Source: Streptomyces physcomitrii (GTDB lineage Bacteria > Actinomycetota > Actinomycetes > Streptomycetales > Streptomycetaceae). Taken from it: DNA of 64,000 nt. Below are positions 30,842-41,199 of the stretch, piece after piece. The notes below the pieces were generated by a model. That model had not been told where the DNA came from. It ran no database searches and saw only the letters and a program-made list of their open reading frames with translations. The position numbers and the translations under genes were made by a program. The stretch covers positions 62,001 through 126,000 of the forward strand of contig NZ_JAAWWP010000001.1 in assembly GCF_012273655.1 (NCBI RefSeq), read 5' to 3'. The number at the start of each line of letters is the position of its first letter. Position 1 is the first letter of the stretch.

Positions 30842-30932
30842 ACCCGCTCGGGCCTTCCCGCGTCCGGCGGGCCAGGAAACGGGTGCGCCCGGCGAGCGGA
30901 ACCCTCCGCCCACCGGACACACCCGTACGAGC

Positions 30933-30953
30933 GGCCGTGGCGGGAATCGAACC
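30933..30953. repeat. partial tRNA-Cys 3' end, putative distal att site
   Basis: These 21 bases are identical to the last 21 bases of the tRNA-Cys gene at 31626-31646 (acceptor stem through T-arm), in the same orientation, and identity stops sharply on both sides. This is the expected scar of an element integrated into the tRNA 3' end. Confidence 0.8.
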
Positions 30954-31009
30954 GTACCCGCGCAGCTTGCTCGGCCGGTTGGTCCGCTTCGAGGGTCTCG
31001 TGGTCGCGC

Positions 31010-31228
31010 CTACCGCTTCTTGCGGATCCTGCTTTTCTTCGCCTTGGCTTCCCTCTCCTTGCGTTGCGCAACTCCATAGGCCGACCAGGGGCCTTGATGC
31101 TTGGCGCAACGAGAAGTACCGATCACCGCAAGGTTCCGGCACGCTGAGCCGGCTTTGGTGCGCGCGCCGCACCTGGACTGAGATGCCACTCCGTACCCCC
31201 TACCGAAAGGCCAGGTAACGCCAGGCAT
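31010..31228 (-). CDS. small zinc-finger-like basic protein in the tRNA-bounded remnant
   Basis: 72 residues from ATG 31228 (the open frame continues upstream to 31384). The cysteine/histidine pattern C-x8-C-x10-C-x2-H in CGARTKAGSACRNLAVIGT followed by SRCAKHQG resembles small metal-binding proteins near phage and integrative-element genes. The tail AKAKKSRIRKKR is strongly basic, which suits nucleic-acid binding. It is the only credible gene between the two att-like repeats. The ribosome site (GGAA, two bases from ATG) is weak, so the start is uncertain. Confidence 0.55.
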   Translation of the reverse strand: MPGVTWPFGRGYGVASQSRCGARTKAGSACRNLAVIGTSRCAKHQGPWSAYGVAQRKEREAKAKKSRIRKKR

Positions 31229-31565
31229 GCTTCCACGCCGCATGGGCCCGCGGGAGGGCGTACGCGCGCAGCACGGGAGCACGCTCCGAAACCGCACTGA
31301 GGCAGCTCGGCGGTGTGCCCTCGCGGCACCGGACGCGGCACCGGGTGGGGGGGGGATGGCGGCCGTTGAGTGGCGGGTTGTCATGTCCCTCCGATGCCCA
31401 GCGCAGGGTGGACGCCGTGCGGACGGACATCGCGAGGCAGGCGGACGGGCCGATCCGGAAGCCCGGGACGGACCGGCCGGCCGGATGAGGGCGAGGACGG
31501 TGCGGCCGGCGCTCTCGTTCCGGCCGACTGAGACGGCAACGGAACGGCACCTGAGACGGACGGTC

Positions 31566-31601
31566 GGAAGGGCGGCACCGCCTACGGGGTGCCGCCCTTC
31601 C
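31566..31601 (-). terminator. 14-bp hairpin downstream of tRNA-Cys
   Basis: GGAAGGGCGGCACC (31566-31579) pairs exactly with GGTGCCGCCCTTCC (31588-31601) across an eight-base loop. Lies 24 bases past the tRNA 3' end, on the tRNA's reading strand. Confidence 0.88.
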
Positions 31602-31624
31602 GGCGTGCCTGGTCAAGGCAGTTG

Positions 31625-31696
31625 AGGCCGTGGCGGGAATCGAACCCACGTAACTCGCTTTGCAGGCGAGCCCCTGAACCACTCGGGCACACGGCC
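31625..31696 (-). tRNA. tRNA-Cys (anticodon GCA)
   Basis: Reverse strand cloverleaf: acceptor GGCCGTG/CACGGCC (7 bp), anticodon stem CTCGC/GCGAG around CTGCAAA with anticodon GCA, and T-arm with GGTTCGATTCC. No encoded CCA. Its last 21 bases are duplicated at 30933-30953, marking it as the attachment site of a past integration. Confidence 0.93.
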
Positions 31697-32132
31697 ATCC
31701 GCCCCGCTCGGCCGCCGCGGACCCGAGGGTGCGGCGCCCGGCGAAGGCGATGCCTCGACGGTAGGCAGCGGTCGGCGGGGAGCTCAAGGGCTTCGGACCG
31801 ACTGCAATACGAACGCCATACCGCGTTCACGGACCCGGGGCGCCCGGCGCTCACGGACATCCGGCGCCCGGCGCCCACGGACCCAAGGAGCCCGCCATCC
31901 ACAGACACCCGCCGCCCGGCGCTCACGGCCCCGAGCCGCCCGGCGCCCACGGACACCCGGCGCCCGGCATCCACGAACCCGGGGCGCCCGGTGTGCGCCG
32001 GAGCCATGTGCTCCTCGCCGGGCGGTCCCACCGGAGCCGTACGCTCCGCCCCGCGGTGTAGGGCGAAAGGCCGACCGTTCTCCCACCCTCCGACAGGGGT
32101 CAGCCGGTTGTACGCCCCTTACGCTGGCGGAC
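31697..32132. other. 436-base gap holding the 24-nt array
   Basis: Upstream of the MFS gene. It holds the 24-nt array (31817-31999) and nothing else recognisable; all three frames of the array are open on one or both strands because the period is a multiple of three, so open frames here are not evidence for a gene. Confidence 0.6.
31817..31999. repeat. 24-nt tandem array, 7.5 units
   Basis: Seven full 24-nt units from 31817 to 31984 plus a partial one, consensus close to CGCCCGGCGC(T/C)CACGGAC followed by six variable bases. All units keep exact register. The unit core resembles that of the other GC-rich arrays in the window only in composition. Confidence 0.9.
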
Positions 32133-33740
32133 ATGGCCGCCCTGGAACCGCGCGACGCCGATGTCGCCCCCACCCCGGAACAGACGAGGACCCCGCGCAC
32201 CGCCGACCGCACCGCGCCCCCCTTCGACGGGGTCCGCGACCCGGGCAGCGGTACGGAGACGGAGGAGCCGCCGGGCGGATCCGGGGAGCAGGACCCCCGA
32301 GCCGGAGTCCTCAGCCGTGCCTACCGGGCGCTCAGCATCGGCATCGTCTCCGTCGTGCTGCTCATCGCCTTCGAGGCGACCGCGGTGGGGACCGCGATGC
32401 CGGTGGCCGCCCGGGAGCTGGACGGGGTCTCGCTCTACGCCTTCGCCTTCTCCGGGTACTTCACGACGAGCCTGCTCGGGATGGTGCTCTCGGGGCAGTG
32501 GGCGGACCGGCAGGGGCCGCTCGGGCCGCTGGCCACCGGGATCTCCGCCTTCGGCGCGGGGCTGCTGCTCTCGGGTACCGCCGGGTCGATGTGGGTGTTC
32601 ATCGTGGGCCGCGCGGTGCAGGGGCTCGGCGGCGGTCTGGTGATCGTCGCCCTGTACGTCCTGGTCGGGCGGGCCTACCCGGAGCGGCTGCGGCCCTCGA
32701 TCATGGCGGCCTTCGCGGCGAGCTGGGTCGTCCCCTCGGTGGTCGGCCCCCTCGCCGCGGGCACCGTGACCGAACGGCTGGGCTGGCGCTGGGTGTTCCT
32801 CGGCATCCCGGTGCTCGTGCTGCTGCCGATGGCGCTCGCGCTGCCGCAGATCCGCCGCCGCGCCTCGGGGCCGCCGGAGCACCACGGGGAGGGCGCGCCC
32901 GCGGAGCCGGGCCGGGCCGCCCGGCGGCTGCGGCTGGCCTTCGGGATCTCGCTGGGCGCGGGGCTCGTGCAGTACGCGGCGCAGGATCTCAGCTGGTGGT
33001 CGGTGCTGCCCGGGGCTGCCGGGGCCGTGCTCCTGGTGCCCGCGGTACGGGGGCTGCTGCCGCGCGGCACCTACCGGGCGGCGCGCGGGCTGCCCTCGGT
33101 GGTGCTGCTGCGCGGGGTGGCGGCGGGCTCCTTCATCGCCGCGGAGTCCTTCATCCCGCTGATGCTGGTCACCCAGCGCGGGCTCTCGCCGACCATGGCC
33201 GGGGTCTCCCTCGCGCTGGGCGGCGGCACCTGGGCACTCGGCAGCTTCGTCCAGTCCCGGCCGCGGGTGGAGCCGTACCGGGAGCGGCTGATCGCCTTCG
33301 GGATGCTGCTCGTGGCGGCGGCGATCGCGACCGCGCCGACCGTGCTCCTGGACGCGGTGCCGGTCTGGATCATCGCGGTGGCCTGGGGCTTCGGCTGCTT
33401 CGGGATGGGCCTGGTGATCTCCTCCACCAGTGTGCTGCTGCTGAGGCTGTCCACTCCCCGGGAGGCGGGCAGCAATTCGGCCGCCCTGCAGATCTCCGAC
33501 GGCCTGTCCAACGTCGTCCTGCTCGCCGCGGGCGGCGCCGCCTTCGCGGCCCTCGGCGGCGGCGCGGTCGGCGGCACCCACGAGGTCACCTCCGCCGCGA
33601 GCGCCTCCCACCCCGGGGCCTTCCTGGTGGTCTTCGTACCGATGGCCGTGGTGGCGCTGGCGGGCGCGTGGATCGCGGGGCGGCTGCGGGTGGCCGAGTC
33701 CGCGGGCGGGCCCGGTACCGGGAGTGCGGCGGCCGGGTGA
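32133..33740 (+). CDS. MFS efflux transporter (14-TM DHA2-like)
   Basis: 535 residues with many hydrophobic helices starting near residue 63 (ALSIGIVSVVLLIAFEATAVG). GTAMPVAARELDG near 85 and GQWADRQGPL near 120 are typical drug/proton antiporter motifs (motif A type), and GRAVQGLGGGLVIVALYVLVG near 155 is motif B/C-like. The polar N-terminal 60 residues are unusually long. Likely exports small hydrophobic molecules; the substrate is unknown. Monocistronic. Confidence 0.87.
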   Translation: MAALEPRDADVAPTPEQTRTPRTADRTAPPFDGVRDPGSGTETEEPPGGSGEQDPRAGVLSRAYRALSIGIVSVVLLIAFEATAVGTAMPVAARELDGVSLYAFAFSGYFTTSLLGMVLSGQWADRQGPLGPLATGISAFGAGLLLSGTAGSMWVFIVGRAVQGLGGGLVIVALYVLVGRAYPERLRPSIMAAFAASWVVPSVVGPLAAGTVTERLGWRWVFLGIPVLVLLPMALALPQIRRRASGPPEHHGEGAPAEPGRAARRLRLAFGISLGAGLVQYAAQDLSWWSVLPGAAGAVLLVPAVRGLLPRGTYRAARGLPSVVLLRGVAAGSFIAAESFIPLMLVTQRGLSPTMAGVSLALGGGTWALGSFVQSRPRVEPYRERLIAFGMLLVAAAIATAPTVLLDAVPVWIIAVAWGFGCFGMGLVISSTSVLLLRLSTPREAGSNSAALQISDGLSNVVLLAAGGAAFAALGGGAVGGTHEVTSAASASHPGAFLVVFVPMAVVALAGAWIAGRLRVAESAGGPGTGSAAAG

Positions 33741-33982
33741 GCGGGCCGCCACGGGGTTCCGTACGGGGACACTGCGGCGGCGCGGCGGAAGGGGGCGTCC
33801 GTCCGGTGGCGCCGAAGTGGCGCCCCGCGACCGGCAGTTGCCCGCCCGCCCCTACGTGAGCTGAGTCGCACCCGCCCGCCCCGTCCGTGTTCCCGGAGCC
33901 GGGCCCCGGGTGCCCCCGGTAGGGTGGCCCGGTCCCGTTCGCGGGAGAGACGACCCTGGCCGCCGAACCACTGCCGGAGACC

Positions 33983-35779
33983 GTGACTACCACGACGCAT
34001 TCCTCGCACCTGTCGCCCGCCTTCCCCGGCCGCGCCCCCTGGGGTACGGCGGGCAAGCTCCGGGCCTGGCAGCAGTCGGCGATGGACCGCTATCTCGGGG
34101 AGCAGCCGCGGGACTTCCTCGCGGTGGCGACGCCCGGCGCCGGCAAGACGACCTTCGCGCTCACCCTGGCCTCCTGGCTGCTGCACCACCACGTGGTCCA
34201 GCAGGTGACCGTGGTCGCGCCGACCGAGCACCTGAAGAAGCAGTGGGCGGAGGCCGCCGCGCGGATCGGGATCAAGCTCGACCCGGAGTACAGCGCGGGC
34301 CCGCTCAGCAAGGAGTACCAGGGCATCGCGGTCACCTACGCGGGTGTCGGCGTACGGCCGATGCTGCACCGCAACCGCGTCGAGCAGCGCAAGACGCTGG
34401 TGATCCTGGACGAGATCCACCACGCCGGCGACTCCAAGTCCTGGGGCGAGGCCTGCCTGGAGGCCTTCGAGCCGGCCACCCGCAGGCTTGCCCTGACCGG
34501 TACGCCCTTCCGCTCGGACACCAACCCGATCCCCTTCGTGGTCTACGAGGAGGGCAACGACGGCATCCGGCGCTCCGCCGCCGACTACACGTACGGATAC
34601 GGCAGCGCGCTCGGCGACGGCGTGGTGCGGCCGGTCATCTTCCTCTCCTACAGCGGCAACATGCGCTGGCGGACCAAGGCGGGCGACGAGATCGCGGCCC
34701 GGCTCGGCGAGCCGATGACCAAGGACGCCGTCTCGCAGGCCTGGCGCACCGCGCTCGACCCGCGCGGCGACTGGATGCCCAATGTGCTGCGCGCGGCGGA
34801 CCTCCGGCTCGGCGAGGTGCGCAAGGGCATCCCGGACGCGGGCGGCCTGGTGATCGCCTCCGACCAGGACTCGGCGCGCGCCTACGCCAAGCTGCTGCGC
34901 GAGATCACCGGTACGAAGCCCACCCTGGTGCTCTCCGACGACACCGGGGCCTCGAAGCGGATCGACGAGTTCAGCGACTCCGCGGACCCGGACGCGCGCT
35001 GGATGGTCGCGGTGCGCATGGTGTCCGAGGGGGTGGACGTGCCGCGGCTCGCGGTCGGGGTGTACGCGACCACCATCTCCACGCCGCTCTTCTTCGCCCA
35101 GGCGGTGGGCCGTTTCGTACGGTCCCGCAGGCGGGGCGAGACCGCCTCCGTCTTCCTGCCCACCATCCCGGACCTGCTCGGCTTCGCGGGCGAGATGGAG
35201 GTCGAGCGCGACCACGTCCTGGACAAGCCGAAGAAGGAGGGCGAGGAGGACCCGTACGCCGAATCCGAGAAGGAGATGGAGGAGGCGAACCGGGAGCAGG
35301 ACGAGGACACGGGCGAGGAGGAGACGCTGCCCTTCGAGGCGCTGGAGTCCGACGCCGTCTTCGACCGGGTCCTCTACGACGGCGCCGAGTTCGGGATGCA
35401 GGCGCACCCGGGCAGCGAGGAGGAGCAGGACTACCTCGGCATACCGGGGCTGCTCGAACCCGACCAGGTCCAGCTGCTGCTGCAGAAGCGGCAGGCGCGG
35501 CAGATCGCGCACAGCCGCAGGAAGCCGGACGAGGAGGCCGACCTCCTCGAACTGCCCGCCGAGCGGCGCCCGGTGGTCTCCCACAAGGAGATGCTCGAAC
35601 TGCGCAAGCAGCTCAACACCCTGGTCGGCGCCTACGTCCACCAGAGCGGCAAGCCGCACGGCGTGATCCACACCGAGCTGCGCCGGGTCTGCGGCGGACC
35701 GCCGAGCGCCGAGGCCACCGCCGGGCAGCTGCGCCAGCGCATCGACAAGGTGCGGGAGTGGGCCACCCGGATGCGCTGA
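33983..35779 (+). CDS. SSL2/XPB-type superfamily 2 helicase
   Basis: 598 residues. Walker A ATPGAGKTTFALTLASWLL near residue 50, DEAH-type box ILDEIHHAG near 137, TGTPFRSD near 173, and C-terminal helicase part with MVSEGVDVPRLAVGVYATT near 347 and QAVGRFVRSRRRGE near 375. A long acidic insertion (about residues 420-460, KKEGEEDPYAESEKEMEEANR) is characteristic of the actinobacterial version. Probably acts in DNA repair or transcription-linked remodelling. GTG start. Confidence 0.88.
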   Translation: MTTTTHSSHLSPAFPGRAPWGTAGKLRAWQQSAMDRYLGEQPRDFLAVATPGAGKTTFALTLASWLLHHHVVQQVTVVAPTEHLKKQWAEAAARIGIKLDPEYSAGPLSKEYQGIAVTYAGVGVRPMLHRNRVEQRKTLVILDEIHHAGDSKSWGEACLEAFEPATRRLALTGTPFRSDTNPIPFVVYEEGNDGIRRSAADYTYGYGSALGDGVVRPVIFLSYSGNMRWRTKAGDEIAARLGEPMTKDAVSQAWRTALDPRGDWMPNVLRAADLRLGEVRKGIPDAGGLVIASDQDSARAYAKLLREITGTKPTLVLSDDTGASKRIDEFSDSADPDARWMVAVRMVSEGVDVPRLAVGVYATTISTPLFFAQAVGRFVRSRRRGETASVFLPTIPDLLGFAGEMEVERDHVLDKPKKEGEEDPYAESEKEMEEANREQDEDTGEEETLPFEALESDAVFDRVLYDGAEFGMQAHPGSEEEQDYLGIPGLLEPDQVQLLLQKRQARQIAHSRRKPDEEADLLELPAERRPVVSHKEMLELRKQLNTLVGAYVHQSGKPHGVIHTELRRVCGGPPSAEATAGQLRQRIDKVREWATRMR

Positions 35780-36145
35780 GCGCACCCGGATCGGCCGTGC
35801 CGGGCGCCCGGTGCCCGGCCGCGCTGAGCGCACTCCGGTGTCCGCTGGGCGGAGGAGTGCGGCCCGCCATGATCTTGCCCCCGGTACGGAACCGGCGTAA
35901 CGGGACGAAAGGGATGCGGGGACTGCCCGGATTCTGGACGGAGTCTTCCGCTCAACGAACTCCGCTCGCTACTGTCCCGCTACGCATACGCCCCGTGGCA
36001 GCGCCGCCGCGGAGCGCAGCCGGTTCCGAGTGGCCGGATCGCACCGCCCACTCACTCACCGGCGGCCTCTCACGCGCGTCGTCCTGGGACAGGCACGTCA
36101 ATCTCGCAGGGGCCGTCGACCCTCACCTACGAAGGAGTGGGCGTC
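35780..36145. other. 366-base gap before the IclR gene
   Basis: No gene. Contains CGCACTCC (35829-35836) pairing with GGAGTGCG (35854-35861), a probable terminator of the helicase gene, and a duplicated GCTGAGCGCAC at 35776 and 35823. The remainder should contain the IclR promoter; no clear box recognised. Confidence 0.55.
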
Positions 36146-36787
36146 GTGACCGCGGAGACCTCCCAGACGCTCGACCGGGGACTGCGTGTCCTCAAACTGC
36201 TCGCCGACACCGATCACGGGCTCACCGTCACCGAGCTGTCCCACCGGCTCGAGGTGAACCGCACGGTGGTCTACCGCCTGCTCGCCACCCTGGAGCAGCA
36301 CGCCCTGGTCCGCCGCGACCTCGGCGGCCGGGCCCGGGTCGGCCTCGGCGTGCTGCGGCTCGGCCGCCAGGTCCACCCGCTGGTACGGGAGGCCGCGCTG
36401 CCCGCGCTGCGCGCCCTGGCCGAGGACATCGGCGCGACCGCCCATCTGACCCTGGTCGACGGCACGGAGGCGCTCGCGGTGGCCGTCGTCGAGCCGACCT
36501 GGACCGACTACCACGTCGCCTACCGCACCGGCTTCCGCCACCCGCTGGACCGCGGCGCCGCGGGCCGGGCCATACTCGCCGCCCGCCAGGCCCTGCCCTC
36601 CGACCCCGGATACACCCTCACCCACGGGGAGTTGGAGGCCGGGGCCTCGGGAGCGGCGGCCCCGCTGGTCGGTGTCACCGGGGTCGAGGGCAGCGTCGGC
36701 GTGGTCATGCTGGCGGAGTCCGTACCGGAGCGGATAGGGGCCCGGGTGATGGAGGCCGCCCGCGAGGTGGCGGACGCGCTGCGCTGA
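36146..36787 (+). CDS. IclR family regulator
   Basis: 213 residues. N-terminal winged helix QTLDRGLRVLKLLADTDHGLTVTELSHRLEVNRTVVYRLLATLEQHALV and C-terminal effector domain with DRGAAGRAILAARQ, both typical of IclR. The effector domain is shorter than the usual 180 residues. Start GTG 36146 is chosen because GAAGGAG lies eight bases upstream; GTG 36137 is too close to that site. Target genes unknown; it lies upstream of the Lon-like protease and hppD. Confidence 0.87.
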   Translation: MTAETSQTLDRGLRVLKLLADTDHGLTVTELSHRLEVNRTVVYRLLATLEQHALVRRDLGGRARVGLGVLRLGRQVHPLVREAALPALRALAEDIGATAHLTLVDGTEALAVAVVEPTWTDYHVAYRTGFRHPLDRGAAGRAILAARQALPSDPGYTLTHGELEAGASGAAAPLVGVTGVEGSVGVVMLAESVPERIGARVMEAAREVADALR

Positions 36788-36878
36788 ACCGGGTCCGGGC
36801 GGCGGGCCCTCGGCCGCCCCGGACCGCTGCCCCGGAACCCGTGGCCGAGGCCTCCGGCCCGCGCGTTAGATTGATCCC

Positions 36879-37667
36879 GTGCTCTCCCGTCTCTCCCGCC
36901 CCAAGGCCCTGGCCGTCTGCGCGCTGCCCGCCGTGGCGCTGCTCGCGACCGCCCTGCTCGCCCCGCTGCCCTTCGCCGTGGCGCAGCCCGGCACCACCGC
37001 GGACGTGCTCGGCCGGAACAAGGGCGAGCCGGTGATCACCATCAAGGGGGCGCCCAGCCGCAAGGCCGAGGGCAGGCTGCTGATGACGACGATCGTGGCC
37101 ACCGGGCCGGACGCCCAGGTGGACTTCGGCGACGTCCTCGACAACTGGTTCCGCACCGACCGCGCGGTGATGCCGCGCGACTCGGTCTACCCGAGCGGCG
37201 ACACCACCGAGGAGATCGAGCGGCACAACCTCGACGACATGACCGAGTCCCAGGACAGCGCCACCGCGGCCGCGCTCTCCTACCTCGGGCGCGCGGACGA
37301 GGACCTCGACGTGCGGCTGAAGCTGGCCGACGTCGGCGGCCCGAGCGCCGGTCTCCTCTTCGCCCTCGGCATCGTGGACAAGCTGGACGGCGACGGCGCG
37401 GGCGGCGGCCTGACCGGCGGGCGCACCATCGCCGGTACGGGGACCATCGACGCGGACGGCAGGGTCGGCGCCGTCGGCGGGGTGGAGCTCAAGACGCAGG
37501 CCGCCAGGCGGGACGGGGCCAGTGTCTTCCTGGTCCCCGAGGACGAGTGCTCCCAGGCGAAGGCGGAGCTCCCCGAGGGCCTCCGGCTCATCCCGGTGAC
37601 CGACCTCAAGGGCACCGTGAAGTCGCTGCGCGCCCTGGAGCAGGGCCGGAAGGTCCCGAGCTGCTGA
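36879..37667 (+). CDS. secreted Lon-like serine protease (S16 domain)
   Basis: 262 residues. Signal peptide or anchor in KALAVCALPAVALLATALLAP (residues 9-29). The C-terminal half has the Lon catalytic dyad: Ser in VGGPSAGLLFALGIVD (about residue 165) and Lys in GGVELKTQAARRDGASVFLVP (about residue 207). There is no ATPase domain and no PDZ domain, unlike YlbL. Acts in the periplasm-like space or outside, substrate unknown. The final codons and stop are the first copy of a 26-nt tandem repeat. Confidence 0.85.
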   Translation: MLSRLSRPKALAVCALPAVALLATALLAPLPFAVAQPGTTADVLGRNKGEPVITIKGAPSRKAEGRLLMTTIVATGPDAQVDFGDVLDNWFRTDRAVMPRDSVYPSGDTTEEIERHNLDDMTESQDSATAAALSYLGRADEDLDVRLKLADVGGPSAGLLFALGIVDKLDGDGAGGGLTGGRTIAGTGTIDADGRVGAVGGVELKTQAARRDGASVFLVPEDECSQAKAELPEGLRLIPVTDLKGTVKSLRALEQGRKVPSC

Positions 37668-37735
37668 GGCCGCGCGCGCTGCCCGGCTGCTGAAGCCGTG
37701 CGCGCCGCCCGGCTGCTGAGGCCGCGCGCCCCCGG
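37661..37735. repeat. 26-nt tandem repeat starting in the stop codon of the Lon-like gene
   Basis: Units begin with CTGCTGA at 37661, 37687 and 37713; the first contains the last codon and stop of the gene. Two full and one shorter unit. Immediately followed by two identical 23-nt units at 37746-37768 and 37769-37791. Confidence 0.88.
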
Positions 37736-37745
37736 TCCGCCCCCT

Positions 37746-37791
37746 CCCGTACCCGCCGCACCGCCCCGCCCGTACCCGCCGCACCGCCCCG
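37746..37791. repeat. 23-nt direct tandem duplication
   Basis: Two exact copies of a 23-nt unit (CCCGTACCCGCCGCACCGCC plus CCG), ending two bases before the convergent lrp stop. Confidence 0.9.
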
Positions 37792-37792
37792 C

Positions 37793-38263
37793 TCAGACGT
37801 CCGCCGCGGCCTGCTCCACCAGCGGGATGATCCGCAGCGGCACCGGGTTCTCCATCACGATCGCCGTCGAGGCGCGGACGATGCCGGGGAAGCCGACCAC
37901 CCGGTCGATGACGCGCTGCAGGTCCGCGTTGGAGCGGGCGACCAGGCGGCAGAGCATGTCGCCGCTGCCGGTGGTGGTGTGCAGTTCGAGGACCTCGGGC
38001 ACCGAGGACAGATGCGCCCGTACGTCCGGGCCCTGGCCCTGGCTGATCTCCAGGGTGGCGAAGGCGGTCACCGGATAGCCGAGCGCGGCCGGGTCCACCT
38101 CGGGCCCGAAGCCGCGGATCACCCCGCTGGACTGGAGCCGGTCGAGCCGCGCCTGCACGGTGCCGCGGGCCACACCGAGGCGCCGGGAGGCCTCCAGAAC
38201 GCCTATCCGGGGTTCGCGCGCGAGCAGGACGAGCAGCCTGCCGTCCAGCCGGTCGATCGCCAT
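37793..38263 (-). CDS. Lrp/AsnC family regulator
   Basis: 156 residues. N-terminal helix-turn-helix IGVLEASRRLGVARGTVQARLDRLQSSGVI (about residues 20-49) and C-terminal RAM domain with TGSGDMLCRLVARSNADLQRVID. It is divergent from hppD across 159 bases that hold two inverted repeats, so it most likely senses an aromatic amino acid and controls tyrosine degradation (inference from position). ATG start at 38263. Confidence 0.9.
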   Translation of the reverse strand: MAIDRLDGRLLVLLAREPRIGVLEASRRLGVARGTVQARLDRLQSSGVIRGFGPEVDPAALGYPVTAFATLEISQGQGPDVRAHLSSVPEVLELHTTTGSGDMLCRLVARSNADLQRVIDRVVGFPGIVRASTAIVMENPVPLRIIPLVEQAAADV

Positions 38264-38311
38264 GGGGCCTCCGATGCGAGGGAGATACGGTCTGGTCCGG
38301 CCACGCCCTGA

Positions 38312-39574
<1,263 letters not shown>

Positions 39575-39738
39575 GCAGAGCGCGGCACCCTCCGAACGAC
39601 CGGCGCCCGGCCCGGCCGCCCGTCCGCCGCGGGCGGCGGTGCCGGGCGGCGGTACGGGGCAGGGGGTGTTTCCGCCCCGTACGAGGCGGGGCGTGCCGAT
39701 GGCTTCACAGCGGCGGTGCCGGGTGCGAAGGTGTGATC

Positions 39739-41109
39739 ATGAGCAGCACTCTCGTCGACCGCCTCCGTGCCGGACTTCCCGACGGGGCCGTCGTCACCGA
39801 CCCCGCGATCACGGCCTCCTACGCGAACGACATGGCGAGCTTCTGCCCGGCGGAGCCACCCGCCGTGGTGGTCCTGCCGCGCACCGCCGAAGAGGTGCAG
39901 CACGTGATGCGCACCGCCACCGAGCTGCGGGTGCCGGTGGTCCCGCAGGGCGCGCGCAGCGGCCTGTCCGGGGCGGCCAACACCAGCGCGGACTGCATCG
40001 CGCTCTCGCTGGTGAAGATGGACCGCATCCTGGAGGTCAACCCGGTCGACCGGATCGCGGTCGTGGAACCGGGCGTCATCAACGCCGACCTCTCCAAGGC
40101 CGTCCTCGCCGAGGGCCTCTTCTACCCGCCGGACCCCTCCAGCTGGGAGATGTGCACCATCGGCGGCAACATCGGCACCGCCTCCGGCGGCCTGTGCTGC
40201 GTCAAGTACGGGGTCACCGCCGAGTACGTGCTCGGCCTGGAGGTCGTCCTCGCCGACGGGCGCCTGATGAGCACCGGTCGGCGCACCGCCAAGGGCGTCG
40301 CCGGATACGACCTGACCCGGCTCTTCGTCGGCTCCGAGGGCAGCCTCGGCATCGTGGTCAAGGCGGTGCTCGCGCTGCGGCCCGCGCCGCCGCCGCAGCT
40401 GGTCCTCGCCGCCGAGTTCGACTCGGTACGGGCCGCCGGCGCCGCCGTCTGCGAGATCATGAGCGGCGGCCATGTGCCCTCGATGCTCGAACTCATGGAC
40501 CGTACGACCGTGCGGGCCGTCAACTCCTTCGCGCAGATGGGCCTCCCGGAGTCCACCGAGGCGCTGCTGATCGCCGCCTTCGACACCGCGGACCCGGCGG
40601 CCGACCTCGCCGCCGTCGGCGCCCTGTGCGAGGCGGGCGGGGCGAGCCAGGTGGTCCCGGCCGAGGACCAGGCCGAGTCGGAGCTGCTGCTCCAGGCGCG
40701 CCGCCTCTCGCTGACCGCCCTGGAACAGGTCAAGGGCACCACGATGATCGACGACGTCTGCGTGCCGCGCTCCCGGCTCGGCGACCTGATGGAGGGCGTC
40801 GAGGCCATCGCGGGCAAGCACGCGCTGACCATCGGCGTGGTCGCGCACGCCGGGGACGGCAACACCCACCCCACCGTCTGCTTCGACGCGGCCGACCCCG
40901 AGGAGTCCCGGCGGGCCCGCGAGTCCTTCGACGAGATCATGGCCCTCGGCCTCGAACTCGGCGGCACCATCACCGGGGAGCACGGTGTCGGCGTACTGAA
41001 GAAGGAGTGGCTGGCGCGGGAGCTGGGCCCGGTGGGGCTGGAGATGCAGCGGGCCGTCAAGCAGGCCTTCGACCCGCTGAACCTCCTCAACCCCGGAAAG
41101 CTCTTCTGA
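39739..41109 (+). CDS. FAD-linked oxidase (GlcD/D-lactate dehydrogenase-like)
   Basis: 456 residues. FAD-binding type 4 domain with PVVPQGARSGLSGAANTS near residue 72 and IGGNIGTASGGLCCVKYG near 143, and C-terminal FAD oxidase domain with AHAGDGNTHPTVCF near 370 and GTITGEHGVGVLKKEWL near 413. Such enzymes oxidise 2-hydroxy acids such as glycolate or D-lactate; the substrate is not evident. Located after hppD but with a 164-base gap, so probably a separate transcript. Confidence 0.9.
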   Translation: MSSTLVDRLRAGLPDGAVVTDPAITASYANDMASFCPAEPPAVVVLPRTAEEVQHVMRTATELRVPVVPQGARSGLSGAANTSADCIALSLVKMDRILEVNPVDRIAVVEPGVINADLSKAVLAEGLFYPPDPSSWEMCTIGGNIGTASGGLCCVKYGVTAEYVLGLEVVLADGRLMSTGRRTAKGVAGYDLTRLFVGSEGSLGIVVKAVLALRPAPPPQLVLAAEFDSVRAAGAAVCEIMSGGHVPSMLELMDRTTVRAVNSFAQMGLPESTEALLIAAFDTADPAADLAAVGALCEAGGASQVVPAEDQAESELLLQARRLSLTALEQVKGTTMIDDVCVPRSRLGDLMEGVEAIAGKHALTIGVVAHAGDGNTHPTVCFDAADPEESRRARESFDEIMALGLELGGTITGEHGVGVLKKEWLARELGPVGLEMQRAVKQAFDPLNLLNPGKLF

Positions 41110-41199
41110 CGGCGGAGCCGTGGACCGCCCACTGCCAGGGGCCCGTACCGGCTCCGCCGTGCTCGCCGCGCCTGCCGTGAACGCTCGCCGTGCAGCGGC

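Noticed and set aside
30933..30953. Second tRNA-Cys gene
   Set aside because: Only the 3' 21 bases are present; no anticodon or D-arm follows, so it cannot fold as a tRNA.
31817..31999. 24-nt array considered as a CRISPR array
   Set aside because: Units are contiguous with no unique spacers and no cas genes are present.
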